A DNA stretch of 64,000 bases from VAZQ01 sp046733355 (GCA_046733355.1 JBKPOZ010000032.1:1-64000), one strand, 5' to 3'. Shown: positions 1-7,476, counted from the first letter of the stretch. Numbers and translations: made by a program. Notes: generated by a model not told the origin, from the letters alone.

Positions 1-70
1 AGCTCAGGGCAAAATCGTGGCAGCAGGACACTGTGTGTGTGCTGCTCGCGTGAGTCACACCCAGTCTGCT

Positions 71-163
71 CCCTCTCCCCAGCGCAGCGGGGAGAGGGTT
101 GGGGTGAAGGGGGATTGTTGAGGTTGAAACCCCTCACCCTAACCCTCTCCCTATGGGAGAGGG
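71..163. repeat. Palindromic intergenic repeat, CCCTCTCCC family (copy 1)
   Basis: Two stems of the type CCCTCTCCCC...GGGGAGAGGG lie back to back, joined by a GGTTGGGGTGAAGG / CCCTCACCCTAACC pair, so the whole unit can fold on itself. A second copy of the same design is at 7288-7380. The first 274 bases of the window hold this repeat and no gene that I can support. Confidence 0.8.
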
Positions 164-274
164 AATACGACCGAGTTGGTTCGTACGATTGCGAGCGGAA
201 AAATCCGGTGCTAATCGCAAACAGGCGTTTCACTGCAAGGACTGGCGGTTCGCGCTTTTCGGGATCATGCTGTA

Positions 275-445
275 ATGCTCGCACCGATGAAGGAGAAGCC
301 CGACAAAATCGTTCTTACCGAGCAGCAGCTTCGGGCCCGGCGCACACGTTCCATTGCCCTTGCCCTCGCGCTGGGCGGGCTGGTGCTGCTCTTTTATATT
401 GTCACCCTGATCAAGGGACCCGGGGTGCTGAATCGGCCGCTATGA
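275..445 (+). CDS. Small CoxF-like membrane protein of the cytochrome oxidase operon
   Basis: A 56-residue protein with a charged N-terminus (about residues 6-25, ending in ARRTR) followed by one hydrophobic segment (about 27-47). It ends five bases before ctaG. Very short single-span proteins (CoxF) sit between ctaB and ctaG in rhizobial cytochrome c oxidase operons, and the size, topology and position fit. The start at 275 is the first ATG; a second ATG at 287 would give 52 residues. The role of CoxF proteins is not well defined, so the call rests on position and topology rather than on a catalytic motif. Confidence 0.7.
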   Translation: MLAPMKEKPDKIVLTEQQLRARRTRSIALALALGGLVLLFYIVTLIKGPGVLNRPL

Positions 446-449
446 GACG

Positions 450-1058
450 ATGAACGCGCCGCGCAAGAATATCGCCATTGCCTCGGCCTGCGGCATTTTC
501 GTTGGCGTGATGGTGGGCGCCGCCTATGCGGCGGTGCCGCTCTACAACTGGTTCTGCCGCACCACCGGCTTCGGCGGCACGCCGAAAATCGCCGCCGCGG
601 CGCCCGCGCAGGCGAGCGAGCGCACCGTCAAGGTGCGCTTCGATGCCAATCTCGCCGGCGGCCTGCCGTGGCGCTTCGAGCCGGAGCAGAACGTGATCGA
701 GCTGCGCATCGGCGAGGTGGTCACGGTCTACTACCGCGTGGCCAACCAGTCTGCGCGCGAGACCGCGGGCATCGCCTCCTACAACGTCTCGCCTCCCACG
801 GTCGGCTCCTATTTCGCCAAGATCAACTGCTTCTGCTTCAACGAGCAGCGGCTCAAGGGCGGCGAGGCGCGCGAGCTGCCCGTCGTCTTCTACGTGGATC
901 CCGCGCTTCTGAAGGATGCGGAGCAGGACGGCCTCGACACCATCACCCTTTCCTACACCATGTACCCTGCGCAACGGCGTAGCCCGGATGAGCGGAGCGA
1001 TATCCGGGGTAATCTTCCCGCATTTCGCTTCGCTCATGCGGGCTCCACACTGCCGTAG
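450..1058 (+). CDS. ctaG: Cytochrome c oxidase assembly protein CtaG/Cox11 with a REP-derived tail
   Basis: CtaG delivers copper to the CuB site of subunit I of aa3-type cytochrome oxidase on the periplasmic face of the membrane. The 202-residue product has an N-terminal membrane anchor (about 9-30), the YNWFC motif with Cys36, the VRFDANLAGGLPW region, and the copper-binding CFC motif (Cys127, Cys129). Family members normally end soon after the TLSYTMYP strand with a short Pro/Lys/Ala-rich tail. Here, from about residue 177 onward, the frame is read through a REP element (RSPDERSDIRG), so the native C-terminus has been lost or replaced. The core domain looks intact, so function is plausible. 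The expected next gene, coxC, is absent. Confidence 0.93.
   Translation: MNAPRKNIAIASACGIFVGVMVGAAYAAVPLYNWFCRTTGFGGTPKIAAAAPAQASERTVKVRFDANLAGGLPWRFEPEQNVIELRIGEVVTVYYRVANQSARETAGIASYNVSPPTVGSYFAKINCFCFNEQRLKGGEARELPVVFYVDPALLKDAEQDGLDTITLSYTMYPAQRRSPDERSDIRGNLPAFRFAHAGSTLP
979..1046. repeat. REP-like palindrome, GTAGCCCGGATGAGCG family
   Basis: This is the first copy of the commonest repeat in the window. It has the arm GTAGCCCGGATGAGCG, a central CCGGGG...CCCGCAT, and a mirror arm CGCTCATGCGGGCT. It lies inside the 3' end of ctaG and marks the left edge of the block holding vapBC. Other copies are at 3682, 8139, 11731, 15539, 41641 and 50034. Confidence 0.85.
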
Positions 1059-1062
1059 CCGC

Positions 1063-1497
1063 TCACCGCCGCGGCAATGAACGTGTTGGATCGATGACGG
1101 GTACCCCGGTCGGCTCGAAGTGGCGGATGTTCCGGGTAAGCACGGTAAGACCGTGCACCCTCGCGGTGGCCGCGATGATCAAATCGACGAATTCAAGGAC
1201 CCGCGGCCGTACCGCCTCGGCGAGCCGCGCAAGCGTCAGCGCCACGTCGACATCGATCGGCAACAGCCGGTCGCCAAAGTCTGCAATGAGGCCGTCGCGC
1301 AGTGAAACGAGTTGATTCGCGCGACCGCGTTTGCCTTCGCGGATCAGCTTGAGAATCCCCGCTTCTATTTCGGTGAGCGTTATGGTGCTTAGAAATAGCA
1401 ACGGATCGTGCCGTCGCATCCACTCGATCAAGGGCGCGGCCTCGCGGGCCCGCCTCGGATCGAGCAACGAGACAATGTTGGTATCAAGCAAATACAC
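1063..1497 (-). CDS. vapC: VapC-type PIN-domain toxin (RNase)
   Basis: A 144-residue PIN domain. VapC toxins are Mg2+-dependent RNases that cut tRNA or rRNA and are held inactive by the partner antitoxin. The acidic residues expected for the active site are visible: Asp5 in LLDTN, Glu43 in LTEIE, and Asp105 in FVDLIIAA, followed by LTRNIRHF, where the last acidic position seems to be Asn123. It lies three bases downstream of the antitoxin gene, the usual vapBC order, and is transcribed against the oxidase operon. The stop codon is only 4 bases from the end of ctaG. Confidence 0.9.
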   Translation of the reverse strand: MYLLDTNIVSLLDPRRAREAAPLIEWMRRHDPLLFLSTITLTEIEAGILKLIREGKRGRANQLVSLRDGLIADFGDRLLPIDVDVALTLARLAEAVRPRVLEFVDLIIAATARVHGLTVLTRNIRHFEPTGVPVIDPTRSLPRR

Positions 1498-1500
1498 GCG

Positions 1501-1776
1501 TCAATCGGTGAACACATCACCGAGCGTGCGCCTGGCTTTCGCCCATCGGGTGCGCTTTGCCAATGCTGAAGCGGCAGGGCCGCCACGGCCGAGCGTGTTG
1601 GCAAAGAGGTCCGCAAGCGTCGGCGCACTTTTCGGCCGCGCGTTCCAGGCTGCCTCGGAGACGATCACGACTGCTTCCTTGCCGTGCCGCGTGACGCGCT
1701 GGGGCTCGCCGCCAAGTGCGCGATCGATGAGTTTTGAGAACTTGGAACGGGCTTCATAGATCGGGTAGCTGCGCAT
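1501..1776 (-). CDS. vapB: Phd/YefM-type antitoxin paired with VapC
   Basis: A 91-residue protein beginning MRSYPIYEARSKFSKLIDRA and carrying the GEPQRVTRHGKEAVVIVS segment that is typical of the DNA-binding half of Phd/YefM antitoxins. The C-terminal half is basic and would wrap the toxin. I place the start at 1776 because GGAGG lies five bases upstream; a longer frame from 1818 would run through the putative operator. It is co-transcribed with the PIN toxin. Antitoxins of this family usually repress their own promoter, and a near-perfect palindrome sits just upstream. Confidence 0.88.
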   Translation of the reverse strand: MRSYPIYEARSKFSKLIDRALGGEPQRVTRHGKEAVVIVSEAAWNARPKSAPTLADLFANTLGRGGPAASALAKRTRWAKARRTLGDVFTD

Positions 1777-1794
1777 GCGGGCCTCCGAATTTGT

Positions 1795-1814
1795 ACAAAA
1801 GTAGCTAGTTTTGT
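1795..1814. promoter_or_regulatory. Candidate vapBC autoregulatory operator (palindrome)
   Basis: ACAAAAGTAGCTAGTTTTGT is a 20-base inverted repeat with one mismatched base pair. It lies 19 bases upstream of the antitoxin start, where a Phd/YefM-VapC complex would be expected to bind. The palindrome is read directly; the operator role is inference. Confidence 0.5.
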
Positions 1815-1918
1815 CCATAAGTCCAGGCCCTCGGGGCGCGCCGGCCTCGTCGCGACCGCGGCGCCCGCATCCGCAACAGTAAAACGCGTGTACTGCGTGC
1901 TTCCTTGTTCCCCCGCCC

Positions 1919-1930
1919 GATCCGGGCTAC
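1919..1930. repeat. Fragment of a GTAGCCCGG-family REP (right end)
   Basis: GATCCGGGCTAC matches the closing arm of the REP family seen at 979 and elsewhere. It marks the right edge of the vapBC block, just before the DUF983 gene. The 120 bases from 1819 to 1938 otherwise hold nothing recognisable. Confidence 0.55.
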
Positions 1931-1938
1931 GCCCATCC

Positions 1939-2328
1939 GTGGCCGAAGAATATGCCCCGAGAACGTCGTCCCCGATCCTCGCCGGGCTGCAAGGCTGCTG
2001 CCCGCGCTGCGGCAAGGGCAAGCTGTTTGCCGGCTTTCTGAAACTCGCGCCGCGCTGCAGCCGCTGCGGGCTCGATTTCTCCTTCGCCGATGCGGCGGAC
2101 GCGCCCGCGTTCTTCACCATGTTCATCTCGGGCTTCATCGTCGCGGGCTCGGCGCTCGCCGTCGAGTTCCTCTACGAGCCGCCTTACTGGGTGCACGCGG
2201 TGCTCTGGGGACCGCTCATCCTCATCACCGGCCTCGCCCCCCTGCGCCCGCTCAAGGGCCTCATGATCGCGCTCCAATATCACCACAAGGCAGGTCAGGG
2301 GCCCCCGACCCACGGCGACTGGCAGTGA
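1939..2328 (+). CDS. DUF983 family zinc-ribbon membrane protein
   Basis: A 129-residue protein with a zinc-ribbon-like pair of motifs, CPRC (Cys21/24) and CSRC (Cys40/43), followed by two hydrophobic spans (about 60-80 and 84-106). DUF983 proteins are found between coxC and surf1 in alphaproteobacterial cytochrome oxidase operons; their biochemical role is not established. I chose the GTG at 1939. A frame opens at 1888, but its first 17 codons run through the REP fragment. The original 5' end may have been altered by whatever replaced coxC, so the start is uncertain. SURF1 follows after 10 bases. Confidence 0.85.
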   Translation: MAEEYAPRTSSPILAGLQGCCPRCGKGKLFAGFLKLAPRCSRCGLDFSFADAADAPAFFTMFISGFIVAGSALAVEFLYEPPYWVHAVLWGPLILITGLAPLRPLKGLMIALQYHHKAGQGPPTHGDWQ

Positions 2329-2338
2329 GGCACCTTAA

Positions 2339-3082
2339 GTGACTCTTGCGCGCCTGCGCGCCGGATTTGCCGTCCCCACGCTGTTCGCGCTGTTCGCGTT
2401 TCTTACTTTTGTTGCGCTCGGCAGCTGGCAGCTGCAGCGTCGCGCCTGGAAGACCGCGCTCATCGACACGATGGAGCAGCGCCTCTCCGCCGCGCCGGTG
2501 CCGCTGCCGCCCGAAGCGGCCTGGCCGAAGCTCGGGCAGGACGCGCACGAATTCGAGCGCGTGCGTTTTTCCGCAAAAATCGCGCAAAGCAGCGATGCGC
2601 GCGTCTATGGCATCGGCTCGGCGCTGCGCAGCGACGTGTCCGGACCGGGCTACTGGATCTTTGCGCCGGCGCGGCTCGCGAGCGGCGGCACCGTGGTGAT
2701 CGACCGCGGCTTCGTGCCGGAGAACAGGATCGACAGCCTGGCGCAGCCCGCCGACGCGTTCGTCGAGATGATCGGCGTGCTGCGCTGGCCGCAGCCGCCC
2801 GGCTTCTTCGCGCCCGCCGATCCGGCGCACAATCTCTGGTTCGCGCGCGACCACCTCGCCATCGCCGCGGCGAAAGGCTGGGGCGCGGTCGCGCCGTTCT
2901 ACGTCGATCTCGAATCGCCCGTGCCGCCCGGCGGCCTGCCGGCGCCCGGTCCGCTGCACGTGAACCTGCGCAACGAGCACCTGCAATACGCGCTCACCTG
3001 GTACGCGCTCGCCGTCGTCGTCGTGGTGATGTTCGTGGCCTGGCTGCGCACCCGCCGCACAAAGACCCTTCCACCGCGGTGA
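2339..3082 (+). CDS. SURF1 family cytochrome oxidase assembly protein
   Basis: SURF1 proteins help insert haem a into subunit I of cytochrome oxidase. The 247-residue product shows the family layout: an N-terminal membrane span (about 11-28) ending in the conserved GSWQLQRR, a periplasmic domain with DRGFVPE-like and QPPGFFAPADP-like segments, and a C-terminal span (about 220-239) preceded by NEHLQYALTWYALA. The start is GTG, ten bases after the DUF983 stop, in operon with the upstream assembly genes. Confidence 0.93.
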   Translation: MTLARLRAGFAVPTLFALFAFLTFVALGSWQLQRRAWKTALIDTMEQRLSAAPVPLPPEAAWPKLGQDAHEFERVRFSAKIAQSSDARVYGIGSALRSDVSGPGYWIFAPARLASGGTVVIDRGFVPENRIDSLAQPADAFVEMIGVLRWPQPPGFFAPADPAHNLWFARDHLAIAAAKGWGAVAPFYVDLESPVPPGGLPAPGPLHVNLRNEHLQYALTWYALAVVVVVMFVAWLRTRRTKTLPPR

Positions 3083-3126
3083 TGCAGGGCGCCAAGATTT
3101 CTCTTGCAATTGCTGGCGGAATGTGA

Positions 3127-3141
3127 GAACAAAGAGGGAAC
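3127..3141 (+). promoter_or_regulatory. Candidate LexA (SOS) box, GAAC-N7-GAAC
   Basis: GAACAAAGAGGGAAC fits the direct-repeat LexA operator of alphaproteobacteria (GAACN7GAAC, read on the other strand as GTTCN7GTTC). It is 20 bases upstream of the start of the gene at 3161. A near-identical box is at 52824. The motif is seen; LexA control is inference. Confidence 0.6.
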
Positions 3142-3160
3142 ATGCGCTTGAGGAGGGCGA

Positions 3161-3685
3161 ATGATCGTTACTGCGGCCAGAATTGCCGCAAACCGGCGCA
3201 ATGCCTGCAAAAGCACCGGCCCGAGAACCGCCGAGGGAAAGCTGCGCGCGGCGGCGAACGCAGCGAAAAGCACCGGGCCGAGAACCGCCGCCGGCAAGGC
3301 GCGCTCTGCGCGCAATGCCTTGCGCCATGGGCTCAGCCGTCCGGCATCGGCTGACCCGAACAGCGCAGCTGCCATTCTCGAGTTGACGCAGGCAATTGCA
3401 GGCGGCCATCCGCGGCTCCATGCTGGAGCGCTGATGTTCGCCGCCGCGCGGCTCGACATTCAGCGCGTGCGCGCCGCGCAACGGCCGCTCCACGCGAGCA
3501 TTTTTGCTAATCTTGCCGACTGCAAGGAAGCAGTACGGCGCCTTGGCGCGACGGATTATTACGAACGGCTCGCGCGGCGGCGCGAGAAGCTCGCCATTGT
3601 CCGGCTCGAGCAGGCGATTTGCGAAAACGAACCGAAGCCACTTTGCGAAAACGAACCGAACCCAATCCCCTCGCCGCGTCCGTAG
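3161..3685 (+). CDS. KSTGPRTAEGK-motif protein of unknown function
   Basis: A 174-residue protein behind a strong AGGAGG site. Its N-terminus holds the motif KSTGPRTAEGKLRAAANA followed at once by a second copy, KSTGPRTAAGKARSARNA, ending NALRHGLS. Single copies of this basic motif are widespread in rhizobial and planctomycete hypothetical proteins, and no function is known to me. The middle is Arg-rich and probably helical. The C-terminus carries two copies of an eight-residue unit (CENEPKP / CENEPNP) encoded by a 24-base direct repeat starting near 3619 and 3643. The TAG stop lies inside a REP element. The LexA-like box upstream suggests damage induction, which is inference. Confidence 0.7.
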   Translation: MIVTAARIAANRRNACKSTGPRTAEGKLRAAANAAKSTGPRTAAGKARSARNALRHGLSRPASADPNSAAAILELTQAIAGGHPRLHAGALMFAAARLDIQRVRAAQRPLHASIFANLADCKEAVRRLGATDYYERLARRREKLAIVRLEQAICENEPKPLCENEPNPIPSPRP

Positions 3686-3750
3686 CCCGGATTGAACGAA
3701 GTGAAATCCGGGGCCGCCGTTCCCGGATTTCGCTGCGCTCAATCCGGGCT
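3682..3750. repeat. REP-like palindrome, GTAGCCCGG family
   Basis: The arm GTAGCCCGGATTGAACG is mirrored by CGCTCAATCCGGGCT with a CCGGGG/CCCGG core. The TAG at 3683-3685 serves as the stop codon of the upstream gene. From here to the thrC start at 3975 I see no gene and no further element. Confidence 0.85.
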
Positions 3751-3974
3751 TCTGCGCTCGCTATCGTTGTTATTGTTTTTCCATTGTTTCCGTGTCTCAC
3801 TTTTGGGGTGCACTCCACCGCCAGGGCTTCCTTGTAGAACCGCCGCCCGGCCGGTATGTTGAGACCGGTCCGCGTTCCGGCGTCGCCGCCGAAACGCATT
3901 CTGAATCAGAGACTTACGCGCGCGCGAGCGGCCGCAACAACCCTCGTGCAGCGCTCACGTCCTCCGGAGCGGCG

Positions 3975-5384
3975 GTGCGCTACATCTCGACACGGGGCGA
4001 GGCCCCGGCTCTCACTTTCGTGGAGGCAACGCTCACCGGCCTCGCGCGCGACGGCGGCCTCTACGTGCCCGCCGAATGGCCGCGCCTCGATGCCGACACC
4101 ATCGCCGCCTTCGCCGGCCGCCCTTACGCCGAAGTCGCGGTTGCCGTCATGCGCCCGTTCATCGCCCAATCGATCGCCGACTACGACGTCGCCCGCATGG
4201 CGCGCGAGGCCTATGGCACCTTCCATCACCCCGCCACCGCGCCCTTGATGCAGCTCGGCCCGAGCGAGTTTCTGCTCGAGCTGTTTCACGGCCCGACGCT
4301 CGCCTTCAAGGATCTGGCGATGCAGTTCCTCGCCCGCCTCATGGATCACGTGCTCACCGCGCGCGGCGAGCGCACCACTATCGTGGTCGCCACCTCGGGC
4401 GATACCGGCGCCGCGGCGATTGAGGCGTTTCGCGGCCGCGCGCGCGCCGATCTCTTCGTGCTGTTTCCGCAAAACCGCGTGTCCGTCGTGCAGCAGCGCA
4501 TGATGACCACGCTCAACGAGGAGAACGTGCACGCGATCGCCATCGAAGGCACGTTCGACGACTGCCAAAAGCTGGTGAAAGGCCTGTTCGCGAACCATGA
4601 GCTGCGCGAGCGCGCGCGCCTCTCCGGCGTCAATTCGATCAACTGGGCGCGCATCGTCGCGCAGGTCGTCTACTATTTCACCGCCGCGGTCGCGCTCGGC
4701 GCCCCCGCGCGCAAGGCCGCGTTCACCGTGCCAACCGGCAATTTCGGCGACGTCTACGCGGGCTATGTGGCGCAAAAAATGGGCCTGCCCATCGACCGGC
4801 TGGTCATCGCCACCAATGTCAACGACATTCTCACCCGCACGATCTCGACCGGCAGCTACGCGCCGCGCGAGGTCGTGCCGACCACCTCGCCGTCCATGGA
4901 CATCCAGGTCGCCTCGAATTTCGAGCGCCTCCTGTTCGACGCCTATGACCGCGACGCCGATACCCTGCGCACGCTCATGAGCACCGCCGCGCGCGGCTTC
5001 TCCCTTTCCAACCGCGCGCTGTCCGCCATTCGCGCCGTGTTCTCCGCCGACCGCGCCGATGAGGAGGAGACCGCGGCCACGATCAGGACCGTGTTGCGCG
5101 AGATCGGCCATTTCGTCGATCCCCACACCGCCGTCGGCATTGCGGTGAGCGAGAAGGAGACGCGCGACCCGGCGGTGCCGATGATCGTGCTCGCCACCGC
5201 GCATCCGGCCAAGTTTCCGGAAAGCATCGAGAAAGCCTGCGGGATGCGGCCGCCGCTGCCCGACTGGCTCGCCGATCTCATGCAGCGTCGCGAACATTTC
5301 ATCACGCTGCCGGTCGATCAAACCGCGGTGGAATCCCATATTCTCTCGTTGAGCCGCGCCGCCCAGCAAGGAGCCGCCGCATGA
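3975..5384 (+). CDS. thrC: Threonine synthase
   Basis: A pyridoxal-phosphate enzyme that converts O-phosphohomoserine to threonine in the cytoplasm. The 469-residue product begins RYISTRGEAPALTF, the usual N-terminus of long threonine synthases. It has HGPTLAFKD with the cofactor lysine (Lys112) and the phosphate-binding SGDTGAAA loop. The GTG at 3975 is preferred over the open frame from 3792 because homology-like sequence starts there and GGAG lies five bases before it. The stop overlaps the start of the M16 peptidase gene (ATGA), so the two are probably translationally coupled. thrC beside oxidase assembly genes and this peptidase is a conserved rhizobial neighbourhood. Confidence 0.95.
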   Translation: MRYISTRGEAPALTFVEATLTGLARDGGLYVPAEWPRLDADTIAAFAGRPYAEVAVAVMRPFIAQSIADYDVARMAREAYGTFHHPATAPLMQLGPSEFLLELFHGPTLAFKDLAMQFLARLMDHVLTARGERTTIVVATSGDTGAAAIEAFRGRARADLFVLFPQNRVSVVQQRMMTTLNEENVHAIAIEGTFDDCQKLVKGLFANHELRERARLSGVNSINWARIVAQVVYYFTAAVALGAPARKAAFTVPTGNFGDVYAGYVAQKMGLPIDRLVIATNVNDILTRTISTGSYAPREVVPTTSPSMDIQVASNFERLLFDAYDRDADTLRTLMSTAARGFSLSNRALSAIRAVFSADRADEEETAATIRTVLREIGHFVDPHTAVGIAVSEKETRDPAVPMIVLATAHPAKFPESIEKACGMRPPLPDWLADLMQRREHFITLPVDQTAVESHILSLSRAAQQGAAA

Positions 5385-6652
5385 GCGTCGAAGTCACCCG
5401 TCTCCTGTCCGGTCTCACCGTGGTGACCGACGCCATGCCGCCTCTGCAGACGGCCTCGCTCGGCGTGTGGGTCGGCTCCGGCAGCCGGGACGAGTGCCCC
5501 GACGAGCACGGCATCTCGCATCTCCTCGAGCACATGGCGTTCAAGGGCACCTCGCGGCGCAGCGCGCGCGAGATCGCGGAGGAGATCGAGGCGGTCGGCG
5601 GCGACCTCAATGCGGCAACCTCGGTCGAGACCACGGCCTATTACGCGCGCGTCCTGCGCGAGGACGTGCCGCTCGCGCTGGACGTGCTCGCCGACATCCT
5701 CGGCGACCCCGCGTTCGATCCCGAGGAGCTCAAGCGCGAGCAGAACGTGGTGGTGCAGGAGATCGGCGCGGTCGAGGATACGCCCGACGATCTGATCTGG
5801 GATCGGCTGCAGGAGATTGCATTCCCTGGCCAGCCCATCGGCCGCTCCATCCTCGGCACGCCCGCGACCGTCTGCTCCTTCGACCGCGCGCGGCTCACCA
5901 CCTATCTCACGCGCAATTACCGTGCTCCCGACATGGTGATCGTTGCCGCCGGCGCGGTGGACCACAAATCGGTGCTGGCCGAGGTGGAGCAGAAATTCGC
6001 GTGCTTTGGCGCACCCGGCGCGCCGGTGCCGCAGCCGGCGCACTATGTCGGCGGCTCGCGCGTCGAGAGCCGCGAGCTCGAGCAGGTGCATATCGCGCTC
6101 GGCATGCAGGGCGTGCGGCAACGCGATCCCACCCTCTATAGCCTGCAGGTCTTCACCAGCATTCTCGGCGGCGGCATGTCCTCGCGCCTGTTTCAGGAGA
6201 TCCGCGAGCAGCGCGGACTTTGCTACGCGATCTACACCTTCCATACTCCATACAGTGACAGCGGCATGTTCGGCCTCTATGCAGGCACCGATGCCGCGGA
6301 TGTCTCCGAGCTGATGCGCGTGGTCGTTGCGGAGCTGCATGCGGCGGCGGAGAACATCAGCGAGGCGGAAGTGCGCCGCGCCAAGGCGCAGATGAAGGCG
6401 GGGCTGTTGATGGCGCTCGAGAGCTCCGGTGCGCGCGCCGAGCAGCTCGCGCGGCAGATCCTCAACTGGGGCCGGCCCATTCCGCTCGAGGAGCTGGTGG
6501 CGAAGATCGAGGCGGTGAGCGTTGAGAGCACCCGCGCGGCGGGCCGCGCCCTGATCGCACGCGGGCAGCCGGCGCTGGCCGCGGTCGGCCGCGGTCGCGG
6601 CATTGAAAGCGCTGCCGCCATTGCGGAGACCTTGATGCCTCGCGCCGCCTGA
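5381..6652 (+). CDS. M16 family zinc metallopeptidase (mitochondrial processing peptidase-like)
   Basis: A 423-residue protein with the inverted zinc motif HLLEH (His47, Glu50, His51) in ISHLLEHMAFKGT, and a downstream Glu near 120-127 (REQNVVVQEI) as the third ligand. The GLCY segment (EQRGLCYAIYT) of the C-terminal half domain is also present. The family is related to the beta subunit of mitochondrial processing peptidase; bacterial single-chain members of about 420 residues act as homodimers on short peptides. It overlaps thrC by four bases. Substrate unknown. Confidence 0.93.
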   Translation: MSVEVTRLLSGLTVVTDAMPPLQTASLGVWVGSGSRDECPDEHGISHLLEHMAFKGTSRRSAREIAEEIEAVGGDLNAATSVETTAYYARVLREDVPLALDVLADILGDPAFDPEELKREQNVVVQEIGAVEDTPDDLIWDRLQEIAFPGQPIGRSILGTPATVCSFDRARLTTYLTRNYRAPDMVIVAAGAVDHKSVLAEVEQKFACFGAPGAPVPQPAHYVGGSRVESRELEQVHIALGMQGVRQRDPTLYSLQVFTSILGGGMSSRLFQEIREQRGLCYAIYTFHTPYSDSGMFGLYAGTDAADVSELMRVVVAELHAAAENISEAEVRRAKAQMKAGLLMALESSGARAEQLARQILNWGRPIPLEELVAKIEAVSVESTRAAGRALIARGQPALAAVGRGRGIESAAAIAETLMPRAA

Positions 6653-6663
6653 GGCTCATCACA

Positions 6664-7245
6664 ATGGCCTTTTTCCGCACCGCGAACCTGTCCGACCTGT
6701 TGCCCGCCATCGCTGGCGAGGGCGTGGTGCTGCGCTCGCCGCAGATGGCCGACTGGACCGAATGGGCGCGCCTGCGCGAGGAGAGCCGCGACTTTCTCAG
6801 GCCATGGGAGCCCACCTGGCCGGCCGACGACCTCACGCGCGCGGCCTTTCGCCGGCGCATCCGGCGCTATTCGGAAGATCAGCGCGGCGACCTCGCCTAT
6901 GCCTTCTTCCTCTTCGCCAAGGAGGACAATGCGCTGCTTGGCGGACTGACCATCGCCAATATTCGCCGCGGCTGCGCCCAGGCGGGGAGCCTCGGCTACT
7001 GGATGGGAGCGCGCCATGCGCACAAGGGCCACATGACCGATGCGGTGCGCGCGCTCGTGCCGTTCGCGTACGGCGCGCTCAAGCTGCATCGCATCGAAGC
7101 CGCCTGCATCCCCGCGAACACCGCCTCGATCCGGCTGTTGGAAAAAACCGGCTTCAGACGCGAGGGATTCGCCCGCCAATACCTGTGCATCGACGGGGTC
7201 TGGCAGGACCACCTTCTGTTCGCCCGCCTCGACACCGACCCGTAG
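6664..7245 (+). CDS. GNAT N-acetyltransferase, RimJ/RimL-like
   Basis: A 193-residue acetyltransferase of the type that acetylates N-termini of ribosomal proteins or free amino-acid derivatives. It shows the N-terminal VLRSPQMADW...EWARLREESRDFL segment, the acetyl-CoA-binding region around AHKGHMTDAVRALVPFA, and IEAACIPANTASIRLLEKTGFRREGFARQY split by a loop, all characteristic of RimJ/RimL. It lies 11 bases downstream of the M16 peptidase gene and is probably the last gene of the thrC operon. The precise substrate cannot be told. Confidence 0.9.
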   Translation: MAFFRTANLSDLLPAIAGEGVVLRSPQMADWTEWARLREESRDFLRPWEPTWPADDLTRAAFRRRIRRYSEDQRGDLAYAFFLFAKEDNALLGGLTIANIRRGCAQAGSLGYWMGARHAHKGHMTDAVRALVPFAYGALKLHRIEAACIPANTASIRLLEKTGFRREGFARQYLCIDGVWQDHLLFARLDTDP

Positions 7246-7287
7246 TGCCTTTGTGTGCCACTCATCTGACGACGCCCTCGGTAAAGT

Positions 7288-7380
7288 CCCCTCTCCCACA
7301 GGGAGAGGGTCAGGGTGAGGGGTTAAATCGTTGGTCGGGACCCCCTCACCCCAACCCTCTCCCCGCTGCTGGGGAGAGGG
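7288..7380. repeat. Palindromic intergenic repeat, CCCTCTCCC family (copy 2)
   Basis: This has the same architecture as 71-163: CCCTCTCCC...GGGAGAGGG, a GGGTGAGGGG / CCCCCTCACCCC pair, then CTCTCCCC...GGGGAGAGG. It fills much of the gap between the GNAT gene and the lipoprotein gene (7246-7476), where nothing else is recognised. Confidence 0.8.
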
Positions 7381-7476
7381 AGCACGCCAGTGTTTGCTGC
7401 TCAGCCCGCCACGCGGGCGCCATGGTTTGGCTGGTATGATGGGCACGTCCGTGTCTTGGCGTGGGACGGGGGATCG

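Noticed and set aside
71..163. Repeated CCCTCTCCC blocks considered as a CRISPR or telomere-like array
   Set aside because: Only two stems per locus with no spacers; they are palindromic intergenic repeats.
37..453. A 138-codon frame across the first repeat and the CoxF-like gene
   Set aside because: It runs through the palindromic repeat and in the wrong frame for the small membrane protein, which has the better topology and context.
1888..1938. Upstream extension of the DUF983 gene
   Set aside because: These 17 codons cross a REP fragment, and the conserved zinc-ribbon region begins later.
3619..3660. The GAAC-containing direct repeat in the 3' end of the 3161 gene considered as further LexA sites
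   Set aside because: The spacing between GAAC units is not seven bases; it is a coding repeat.
2261..3742. A 493-codon open frame on the minus strand opposite surf1 and the 3161 gene
   Set aside because: It is antisense to two well-supported genes, its product is Arg/Gly/Ala-rich without family motifs, and such long shadows are expected in high-GC DNA.
3906..5369. A 487-codon open frame opposite thrC
   Set aside because: It is a composition shadow of thrC; no domain or ribosome site.
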